A DNA stretch of 13,260 bases from JBARCX01 sp049794535 (lineage in GTDB: Bacteria; Pseudomonadota; Gammaproteobacteria; Xanthomonadales; Rhodanobacteraceae), in NCBI GenBank assembly GCA_049794535.1, contig JBARCX010000334.1, positions 1 to 13,260 of the forward strand, given 5' to 3'. This document shows, one piece after another, positions 6,525-12,589 of the stretch (positions are counted from its first letter, which is position 1; each line of letters opens with the position of its first letter). Under the pieces are notes generated by a model that ran no database searches, had not been told where the DNA came from, and was given only the letters and a program-made list of their open reading frames with translations. The position numbers were made by a program, and so were the translations under genes.

Positions 6525-8021
6525 ATGGATCGGCATGCGATGATCGACAAACTTGTCCACATGGCTCCATGCATGCAGACCTTTTTCTGGCACGACTACG
6601 AAACCTTTGGTGCCGACACGCGACGCGACCGACCGGTGCAGTTCGCGGGTATCCGTACCACGCTTGAGCTGGAGATTATCGGCGAGCCGGTGATGTTCTT
6701 CGGCAAGCCGCCGCGCGAGATGCCGCCGCACCCGGAAGCCTGCTTGATCACCGGTATTACCCCGCAACAGGCCGAGCGCGAGGGCGTGATCGAAGCCGAG
6801 TTCGCTGCACGCGTGCACGAGCAATTGGCCGCGCCCGGCACCTGCAGCGTGGGCTACAACTCGTTGCGCTTCGACGACGAGATCACCCGTCAAATGCTTT
6901 ACCGCAACTTCTACGAGCCCTATGGCCGCGAATGGGAGAACGGTAATTCCCGCTGGGACCTGATCGACCTGGTGCGCATGTGCGAGGCACTCCGGCCGGA
7001 AGGCATCACGTGGCCTACCCGTGATGACGGCTCGCCCAGCTTCAAGCTTGAGCACCTGGCTAACGCCAATCATCTGCACCAGGAACGTGCACACGACGCG
7101 CTATCTGACGTCCACGCCTTGATCGATCTGGCCCGATTGATCCGCGTGCGCCAACCCCGGCTGTGGGATTGGCACTATGGCCTACGCCGCAAGCAGCGCG
7201 TGTTCGAGCTGCTGGATATCATCAACATGACGCCCATGGTGCATGTGTCCTCGCGCTACCCGGCCAGTCGTCATTGCCTAGCCATCATCGCGCCACTAGC
7301 GCTACACCCAAGCCGCCCCGGCGAGATCATCGTCTACGACCTTGCCACTGATCCCGCCGAGCTGTTGACGCTAGACGAGGACGAGATTGCCGATCGTATG
7401 TTCACCCCACGTGCCGATCTGCCGGAGGGCATCGAACGCATCCCATTGCGCACCGTACGTGCGAACCGCGCGCCAGCGCTGGCTCCGCTGTCTGCACTCA
7501 AGGGCGTAGACCACGCGCGTCTGCAGTTGGATCTGGACCGCTGTCTTGCCCACCGGGAAACCCTGCGTGCCGCCGAAGGGCTGGCCGAAAAGCTACGCCG
7601 CATTTTTAAGCGCGCCACCGATCTGCCACCGGCAGAGGACCCAGAACTCGCGCTCTATGGCGCATTCCTGCCCGATGCCGACAAGCGCCTATTGAACGAA
7701 GTACGCGCCACTCCACCCCAACAACTCGGCTCGCGCGCCTTCCCGTTCCGCGATCCGCGCTACCCCGAGCTGTTGTTCCGGTACCGGGCACGCAATTGGC
7801 CGGAAACGCTGGATGCCGATGAACGCATGCGCTGGGATACCTTCCGCCGCGAGCGCCTCACGCGACCGGGTGCACTCACCGGTCTCACGCTTGAAGATTA
7901 CTTCGCCCGCATCGCCGAACTACGTAATGATCCGCTCGCGCAAGGGAAACTGACTGTTTTGGATCAATTACAGGCATGGGGTGAAGAACTCTCTGCCGAA
8001 CTCAACCCACTATCCGCCTGA
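6525..8021 (+). CDS. sbcB: Exonuclease I (single-strand DNA 3'-5' exonuclease)
   Basis: Degrades single-stranded DNA from the 3' end and acts in recombination and mismatch repair. The product (498 residues from the longest start) has the N-terminal DEDDh nuclease domain with HDYETFG near residue 22, LITGITP, VGYNSLRFDDE, NSRWDLID, WPTRDDGSPSFKLEHL and ERAHDALSDV. These are followed by the ExoI SH3-like and C-terminal helical regions, including FRYRARNWPETLD near the end. All closely match E. coli SbcB, whose motif sits near residue 14. In-frame ATGs at 6540, 6561 and 6573 are therefore plausible true starts; none has a strong ribosome-binding site, so the outermost is given. The DUF2461 gene follows after 9 bp, so the two are likely one transcript. 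Confidence 0.95.
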   Translation: MDRHAMIDKLVHMAPCMQTFFWHDYETFGADTRRDRPVQFAGIRTTLELEIIGEPVMFFGKPPREMPPHPEACLITGITPQQAEREGVIEAEFAARVHEQLAAPGTCSVGYNSLRFDDEITRQMLYRNFYEPYGREWENGNSRWDLIDLVRMCEALRPEGITWPTRDDGSPSFKLEHLANANHLHQERAHDALSDVHALIDLARLIRVRQPRLWDWHYGLRRKQRVFELLDIINMTPMVHVSSRYPASRHCLAIIAPLALHPSRPGEIIVYDLATDPAELLTLDEDEIADRMFTPRADLPEGIERIPLRTVRANRAPALAPLSALKGVDHARLQLDLDRCLAHRETLRAAEGLAEKLRRIFKRATDLPPAEDPELALYGAFLPDADKRLLNEVRATPPQQLGSRAFPFRDPRYPELLFRYRARNWPETLDADERMRWDTFRRERLTRPGALTGLTLEDYFARIAELRNDPLAQGKLTVLDQLQAWGEELSAELNPLSA

Positions 8022-8030
8022 TCACCCACC

Positions 8031-8717
8031 ATGTCGAAAGCCTATTTCTCGCCTGCCACTTTCCGCTTCCTGCGCGCGCTCGATCGCAACAACAGCCGCG
8101 AATGGTTTGCCGCGCACAAGGACGACTACGAACGCCATGTGCGCGATCCTTTCCTGGAATTCATTGCCGATATGACCGCACCGATGGCCAAGATCAGCTC
8201 GCACTATCGTGCCGATCCGCGCAAGAACGGCGGCTCGTTGTTCCGGATCTATCGCGATACGCGCTTTTCCAACAACAAGCTTCCGTACAAGCCGTGGCAA
8301 GGCTCGCGCTTCTTTCATGAGCGCCGTAACGAGATTCAAGCACCCTCGTTCTATGTGCACATCCAGCCAGGCGATTGCTTCGCTGGCGGTGGCATGTGGC
8401 ATCCGGAGCCCGATGCCTTGAAGCACATCAGGGCCTTCCTTGCTGACAACCCAGCAGCATGGAAACGCGCGACGCAAAGTAAAGCGTTTCGCGAGCACTT
8501 CACGTTTTGGGGTGAATCGCTGAGCCGCCCGCCGCGCGGCTTCGACCCCAATCATGAGCTGATCGAAGACCTCAAGCGTAAGGACTTCGCGGCCGGCGAA
8601 GGTTTCGATGAAGCCCTCGCCTGCTCGGCGGAACTATTGCCATGGGTCGTCAGCACCTTCAAGCGCATCGCACCGTTGAACGACTACTTGTGCGCAGCGC
8701 AGGAGCTGGAGTTCTAG
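8031..8717 (+). CDS. DUF2461 family protein (TIGR02453 type)
   Basis: A 228-residue protein of unknown function. It shows the family pattern: an N-terminal FSPATFRFLRAL and NNSREWFAAHK segment (6-30), the hallmark FRIYRDTRFSNNKLPYKP at 71-88, then PSFYVHIQPGD and GGGMWHPEPDAL (105-130). No signal peptide or membrane segment is seen, so it is probably cytoplasmic. The start ATG is 9 bp after the sbcB stop with no clear Shine-Dalgarno, which suggests coupling to sbcB. The stop codon TAG overlaps the stop of the convergent transporter gene within the palindrome CTAG at 8714-8717. Family membership is fairly sure; function is unknown. Confidence 0.9.
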   Translation: MSKAYFSPATFRFLRALDRNNSREWFAAHKDDYERHVRDPFLEFIADMTAPMAKISSHYRADPRKNGGSLFRIYRDTRFSNNKLPYKPWQGSRFFHERRNEIQAPSFYVHIQPGDCFAGGGMWHPEPDALKHIRAFLADNPAAWKRATQSKAFREHFTFWGESLSRPPRGFDPNHELIEDLKRKDFAAGEGFDEALACSAELLPWVVSTFKRIAPLNDYLCAAQELEF

Positions 8718-10027
8718 CCCTGCTCTTTTCGCCTTAGCAACCAGCCAGCCACGCCAGCACTCACGAGTGCAGTAATCGCCACATAGTGTGCGGGCGCCAT
8801 GCGCCCCGCATAGGCAGCCAACCAGCCGATCATCGAGACGGTGCTGGCACCAAAGACGGCATAGGCCACGTTGTAAGAAAACGACAAGCCCGAAAAACGC
8901 ACTGGAGGCGGAAACGCCTCCACCATGACTGTAGGCACCACACCCACGACGCCGACCAACACGCCGACCAGTGTATACATCGGCAAGAAATACGCACCGC
9001 CAGCAGCCAGGTCAGCAAACAGCGCGTAAGTGCCTACCAACAAGGCTAGCGAGCCGCACAACAACGTGCGAATCGCACCATAGCGATCCGCCAGCCAGCC
9101 GTAGCCGAGACACCCCAGGCAGAGGCCAAACGCCGCCAGGCTGTTACCTAGAAAGGCCAGCTTCGGATCAATGTGGAAGCTCTTCGGTGCCAGCGTGGGC
9201 AGCATCAAGATCATGACCACGATGGCTGCCGTCAGCATCCATGTCACGAGCATCGACACCACCACGCTGCGCCGATGTCCAGCTAGCACCACGCGCAACG
9301 GCAGCTCGCGACTGATCTGCTTGCGTTCGCGCATCGCCAGAAACACTGGTGTTTCGCTCAGCCAGCGACGCAGCCACACAGCTACAAAGCCGAACACGCC
9401 ACCCAGCAAAAATGGCACGCGCCAACCCCAGTCAAGCAATTGAGCGGTCTCGAGTCGTGCATTGAGCGCGGTGGCGATCAGCGAGCCGATCAAAATGCCT
9501 ACGGTGAGCCCTGCAGTGAGACTGCCGCAGGCAAAGCCCACGCGTTGCGGTGGTACATGTTCGGCCACGAACACCCACGCCCCCGGCACTTCGCCGCCTA
9601 CCGCAATGCCCTGCACGATGCGCAACAACAGCAACAACACCGGCGCCAGCATGCCAATGTGCGCGTAGACCGGCAGCAAACCGATCGCCAGTGTCGGCAA
9701 CGCCATCAGGAACACGCTCAACGTAAACATGCGCTTGCGCCCTGAGCGGTCGCCAAAGTGCGCCATCACGATGCCGCCTAATGGCCGGGCGAGATAGCCC
9801 GCTGCAAAGATGCCGTAGACCTGCAACTGTGCCAGCCATGTTGCCGTGCCTTTCGGGAAGAACAGCTCACTCAACGGCACGGCAAGAAACACGAACACGA
9901 CAAAATCGTAAAACTCCAAGGCGCCGCCCAGTGCGGATAACGCCAGCGTGCGCATGTCATGGCGATCGAGTGCGCGGGAAGGTTCGACAACGGTGTTCGA
10001 CAAAGGCGGCGTGAAGGCTTCAGTCAT
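8714..10027 (-). CDS. MFS transporter, metabolite:H+ symporter (MHS) family
   Basis: A 437-residue inner-membrane protein with about twelve hydrophobic segments, probably a proton symporter of the ProP/KgtP/ShiA/citrate type. Supporting motifs are ALEFYDFVVF in the first membrane helix (37-46), motif A GDRSGRKRMF at 92-101, RIVQGIAVGGE at 136-146, WRVPFLLGG at 202-210, SETPVF at 224-229, a second motif A-like YGWLADRYGAIR at 309-320, and FPPPVRFSG at 372-380 where typical members have a similar P-x-x-x-R pattern. The substrate cannot be named; organic acids or betaines are usual. The ATG at 10027 has only a weak ribosome-binding site, and an inner ATG (M25) is possible. Its leader carries a 15-bp tandem repeat (10055-10099). 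The gene converges on the DUF2461 gene with a 4-bp overlap. Confidence 0.92.
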   Translation of the reverse strand: MTEAFTPPLSNTVVEPSRALDRHDMRTLALSALGGALEFYDFVVFVFLAVPLSELFFPKGTATWLAQLQVYGIFAAGYLARPLGGIVMAHFGDRSGRKRMFTLSVFLMALPTLAIGLLPVYAHIGMLAPVLLLLLRIVQGIAVGGEVPGAWVFVAEHVPPQRVGFACGSLTAGLTVGILIGSLIATALNARLETAQLLDWGWRVPFLLGGVFGFVAVWLRRWLSETPVFLAMRERKQISRELPLRVVLAGHRRSVVVSMLVTWMLTAAIVVMILMLPTLAPKSFHIDPKLAFLGNSLAAFGLCLGCLGYGWLADRYGAIRTLLCGSLALLVGTYALFADLAAGGAYFLPMYTLVGVLVGVVGVVPTVMVEAFPPPVRFSGLSFSYNVAYAVFGASTVSMIGWLAAYAGRMAPAHYVAITALVSAGVAGWLLRRKEQG

Positions 10028-10054
10028 GAATGTCTCGGCGATGTGAACGCACTA

Positions 10055-10099
10055 CAGGCTAAATAACGTCAGGCTAAATAACATCCGGCTGGACAACAT
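10055..10099. repeat. 15-bp tandem repeat, three copies, upstream of the MHS transporter
   Basis: Units at 10055-10069, 10070-10084 and 10085-10099 with consensus CAGGCTAAATAACAT. The first two differ at one base; the third matches the second at 11 of 15. A more degraded fourth unit may follow at 10100-10114 (9 of 15). The array ends 27 bp before the transporter start on that gene's leader side, so it could bind a regulator or form part of the promoter region. Confidence 0.8.
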
Positions 10100-10195
10100 C
10101 CTGCCAAGTCACAGCAGACCGGATAAAAGCAAGCTCGCCACCATAATGCAAATTGCAAAATGGATGGCCCTATCAAACACCATCTCGCCATGCAT

Positions 10196-10247
10196 CGCAG
10201 CATCGCCTATGCTGCGCGTGCCTGGCGGGATGCCAGGTTGCCCGGGC
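10196..10247. other. Cluster of hairpins in the transporter-aqpZ intergenic region
   Basis: Three adjacent symmetric elements: a perfect 8-bp stem with 5-base loop (CGCAGCAT / ATGCTGCG, 10196-10216), a perfect 6-bp stem with 5-base loop (CCTGGC / GCCAGG, 10221-10237), and the 8-bp palindrome GCCCGGGC (10240-10247). No U run follows on either strand, so these do not look like terminators. The 369-bp gap that holds them (10028-10396) contains no convincing gene. Confidence 0.6.
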
Positions 10248-10278
10248 TGGCCGATAACCATAGTCGCGCCACGCCCAG

Positions 10279-10311
10279 CGTCGTTTTCAGGGGGAGAGGA
10301 AACGTCGTTTT
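10279..10311. repeat. Direct repeat CGTCGTTTT, 24 bp apart
   Basis: The nine-base sequence CGTCGTTTT occurs at 10279-10287 and 10303-10311, 24 bp apart start to start. The second copy runs into the candidate -35 box TTGACC of aqpZ. A pair of activator sites on roughly one face of the helix is possible but unproven. Confidence 0.4.
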
Positions 10312-10362
10312 GACCTAGGCCGCATGGCCTGTCTTTGAGAGTGTGTTCACACACCAGTGAAC
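10310..10362 (+). promoter_or_regulatory. Candidate aqpZ promoter and operator dyads
   Basis: TTGACC (10310-10315, five of six to consensus) is followed at 18 bp by a poor -10, TTTGAG (10334-10339). A perfect dyad AGGCC-GCAT-GGCCT (10317-10330) lies in the spacer. A second perfect dyad, GTTCAC-acacca-GTGAAC (10345-10362), would sit at the start of transcription, a usual place for a repressor. The dyads are plain in the sequence; the promoter reading is an inference. Confidence 0.35.
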
Positions 10363-10396
10363 GCACCACTTTCATGCAACCGATAAGGAGTTTTCG

Positions 10397-11098
10397 ATGA
10401 ATATGGGTAAACGTTTCGCCGCCGAGTTCTTCGGCACGTTCTGGCTGGTATTAGGGGGCTGCGGTAGCGCGGTACTGGCGGCGGCCTTTCCCGAACTCGG
10501 CATCGGTTTCGCGGGCGTCGCACTCGCCTTCGGCCTCACTGTACTAACCATGGTGTATGCGGTCGGCCATATCTCGGGCGGCCACTTCAACCCTGCCGTG
10601 ACCTTGGGCCTCTGTGCCGGTGGTCGATTCCCAGCCAAAGATGTGATTCCGTACATCGTGGCGCAGGTTATCGCTGGCATTGCAGCGGCAGCCGTGTTGT
10701 ATGTCATCGCCAGCGGCAAAGCAGGCTTCGACGCCAGTGCCAGTGGCTTTGCCTCAAACGGCTACGGCGCTCACTCGCCGGGTGGCTTCTCGATGCAATC
10801 GGCCATCGTCTGCGAATTGGTATTGACCGCGTTCTTCCTGATCGTGATCCACGGTGCTACCGATAAGCGTGCACCGGCTGGTTTTGCCGGCATTGCTATC
10901 GGTCTTACGCTCACCCTGATCCATCTGATCAGCATCCCGGTCACCAATACCTCGGTGAACCCGGCACGCTCCACCGGCGTGGCGTTGTTCCAGGGCGGCT
11001 GGGCTATCGAACAGTTGTGGGTGTTCTGGGTGGTGCCGCTCATCGGCGGCGTGATCGGCGGCCTGATCTATCGCCATCTGCTCGAGAGCAAAGACTAA
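10397..11098 (+). CDS. aqpZ: Aquaporin Z, water channel
   Basis: Inner-membrane MIP-family channel of 233 residues with six membrane helices. Both pore-lining NPA motifs are present: NPA at 65-67 (GGHFNPAVTLG) and 188-190 (TSVNPARSTG). The selectivity-filter residues F45, H176, T185 and R191 equal those of E. coli AqpZ (offset two), which marks a water-selective pore rather than a glycerol facilitator. The C-terminal half, including FQGGWAIEQLW and GGVIGGLIYRHL, is very close to E. coli AqpZ. The ATG has a strong AAGGAG (10385-10390) six bases upstream. It is monocistronic: divergent from the transporter, with its own terminator 10 bp after the stop. Osmotic control is a guess; possible operator dyads lie upstream. 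Confidence 0.98.
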   Translation: MNMGKRFAAEFFGTFWLVLGGCGSAVLAAAFPELGIGFAGVALAFGLTVLTMVYAVGHISGGHFNPAVTLGLCAGGRFPAKDVIPYIVAQVIAGIAAAAVLYVIASGKAGFDASASGFASNGYGAHSPGGFSMQSAIVCELVLTAFFLIVIHGATDKRAPAGFAGIAIGLTLTLIHLISIPVTNTSVNPARSTGVALFQGGWAIEQLWVFWVVPLIGGVIGGLIYRHLLESKD

Positions 11099-11107
11099 TT
11101 TGCTCAG

Positions 11108-11141
11108 ACAGCCCCGCCGCAAGGCGGGGCTGTTTTGTTTT
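11108..11141 (+). terminator. Rho-independent terminator of aqpZ
   Basis: Perfect 11-bp stem (11108-11118 with 11123-11133) of ACAGCCCCGCC and its complement, closed by a GCAA tetraloop and followed by TTTGTTTT. It begins 10 bp after the aqpZ stop codon. Confidence 0.93.
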
Positions 11142-11178
11142 AGCCAGCCATAACCATTACGCAGTTACACAAGCTCTA

Positions 11179-11223
11179 TCTACCCAACTCGTACTTACCC
11201 CAGTCGTATTACCTCAGCTCGTA
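11179..11223 (-). repeat. 15-bp imperfect tandem repeat spanning the gloA2 stop codon
   Basis: On the minus strand three units follow head to tail: TACGAGCTGAGGTAA (11223-11209), TACGACTGGGGTAAG (11208-11194) and TACGAGTTGGGTAGA (11193-11179). The first encodes the last residues Y-E-L-R and the TAA stop. The next two would read YDWGK and YELGR in the same frame, followed by TAG. A more degraded fourth unit may lie at 11164-11178. Confidence 0.75.
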
Positions 11224-11622
11224 CAGCTCGATCGGTAAGTCATCAGGGTCTGCGAAAAAGGTAAAACGACGATCTGTGTATTCGTCCACTCTGACCGGCT
11301 CGCAAACCACTCCGCGACGCTCCAGCTCGGCGACGGTCGCCATGACATCCGGTACGGCGAACGCGAGATGACGCAACCCTTGCGCTTCAGGACGCGACGG
11401 CCTGGGTGGTGGTGAAGGAAACGAAAACAGCTCTAGCGTTACACCTGGGCTCACTTCCAGATCCAGCTTCCACGAATCACGCTCGTGCCGATACACCTCG
11501 TGCAAAATGCGAAAGCCGAGTGTTTCGCTGTAGAAAGTCTTGGAGCGCGCGTAATTCGAACAAATCAACGCAACGTGATGGATGGCCGGCAGCAAAGGGA
11601 CCGTCGTTAAAGCCGTTGTCAT
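11209..11622 (-). CDS. gloA2: VOC/glyoxalase-family metalloprotein, YaeR (GloA2)-like
   Basis: A 137-residue single-domain vicinal-oxygen-chelate protein closely resembling E. coli YaeR, an uncharacterised glyoxalase I-like protein. Four candidate metal ligands are visible: H16 (IHHVAL), E64 (LELFSFP), H85 (GLRHLAF) and E132 (LPIELYE). The shared segments ELFSFPxPPxRPSRPEAxGLRHLAF and RFTFFxDPD are distinctive. The ATG at 11622 lies 7 bp after the epmA stop; an upstream in-frame GTG at 11640 would overlap epmA and has no ribosome-binding site. It is the last gene of ligA-epmA-gloA2. The C-terminus ends YELR where YaeR ends YEQ, exactly where a 15-bp tandem repeat begins. The true substrate is unknown. 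Confidence 0.88.
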   Translation of the reverse strand: MTTALTTVPLLPAIHHVALICSNYARSKTFYSETLGFRILHEVYRHERDSWKLDLEVSPGVTLELFSFPSPPPRPSRPEAQGLRHLAFAVPDVMATVAELERRGVVCEPVRVDEYTDRRFTFFADPDDLPIELYELR

Positions 11623-11629
11623 GGCGCTA

Positions 11630-12589
11630 TCACGCTTCACTGAAGGGAAAGGCTAGTACGTCGGCAATCGCATCGGTACCTGCTAAGCACATCAGCAGGC
11701 GCTCCACCCCTAAGGCCACCCCGGCACAGTCGGGCATGGCACCCAGTACTGCCAATAGATGTTCATCGAGCGGAATCTCACGCAATCCACGCATACGGCG
11801 TACGCCGTTATCGCGCTCGAAGCGTGCACGTTGCTCGGCCGCATCATTCAACTCATGGTAGCCATTGGCCACCTCGTAACGCCCCAGGTAAAGCTCGAAG
11901 CGCTCGGCAAGCGGAGGATCACCGGGGCGGACCTTCGCCAGTGCACATTGGCTGGCCGGGTAATCGTGGATCACGGTGATACGGTCATTCGGGAATGCCG
12001 GTTGCAGCTTGTGAGTAAGTAGCAGATCCAGCCAATCGTCGCGGGTAAGCCCAGCCGGGTCGATACTGTATTTATCCAGCGGCGCACGTAATTCATCGAT
12101 GCTTGCATGCAGTGGATCGAGACATAGCTCGTCGAGAAACAACTGTCGATAGCCTTCGATCAGCACCTCGGCGCGTCGCCCCACCATGCTCAGCGCACTT
12201 CCCACCAGGGTGATGGTTTCTGCCATCAATCGTCGATGGTCCCAGCCCACGCGATACCACTCCAGCATGGTGAATTCCGGGTTGTGCCGCCCGCCCGCCT
12301 CACCATTGCGAAACACTCGCCCCAGCTCGTAGCAGTCGCCCACGCCCATCGCGAGTAGCCGTTTCAACGGAAACTCTGGCGAGGTGCGGAGCCAACGCTC
12401 ACGTGCGCCGGCATCGACATGACCACTGAATTGCGTGCCGAAACTCTCGATATTCGGATCGGTATTGCCGGCCGCAGACAGAATGGGAGTTTCCACCTCC
12501 AACACATTCCGATCGGCGAAGAACGCGCGCATCAACGCATAGAGATGCGCGCGCAAATGCAGTGCTTCGCGTTGCTGAAAGTGTGTCAT
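11630..12589 (-). CDS. epmA: Elongation factor P--(R)-beta-lysine ligase
   Basis: Activates (R)-beta-lysine and attaches it to a conserved lysine of elongation factor P, which eases ribosome stalling at polyproline. At 319 residues it is a class II lysyl-tRNA synthetase catalytic core without the anticodon-binding domain, as expected (E. coli EpmA has 325). Class II motifs are visible: motif 1 around LEVETPILS (30-38), motif 2 FRNGEAGGRHNPEFTMLEW (93-111) and motif 3 GVALGVERLLM (290-300), with ELYLGRYEVANGYHELND at 232-249. The start ATG overlaps the ligA stop as ATGA, indicating translational coupling. The partner genes epmB and efp are not in this window. Also known as poxA, genX or yjeA. 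Confidence 0.96.
   Translation of the reverse strand: MTHFQQREALHLRAHLYALMRAFFADRNVLEVETPILSAAGNTDPNIESFGTQFSGHVDAGARERWLRTSPEFPLKRLLAMGVGDCYELGRVFRNGEAGGRHNPEFTMLEWYRVGWDHRRLMAETITLVGSALSMVGRRAEVLIEGYRQLFLDELCLDPLHASIDELRAPLDKYSIDPAGLTRDDWLDLLLTHKLQPAFPNDRITVIHDYPASQCALAKVRPGDPPLAERFELYLGRYEVANGYHELNDAAEQRARFERDNGVRRMRGLREIPLDEHLLAVLGAMPDCAGVALGVERLLMCLAGTDAIADVLAFPFSEA

Noticed and set aside
6483..7094. Minus-strand 203-codon frame antisense to sbcB
   Set aside because: A shadow of the well-supported sbcB reading frame in GC-rich DNA, with no family resemblance.
8022..8555. Minus-strand 177-codon frame antisense to the DUF2461 gene
   Set aside because: The sense frame carries the DUF2461 motifs; the antisense frame has no recognisable motifs or ribosome-binding site.
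10109..10375. Minus-strand 88-codon frame in the transporter-aqpZ gap, with a hydrophobic 24-residue end (MVFDRAIHF...) that could be a leader peptide
   Set aside because: No Shine-Dalgarno at the ATG at 10375 or at the inner ATG at 10183, the N-terminal part has no protein-like pattern, and it reads backward through the aqpZ control region.
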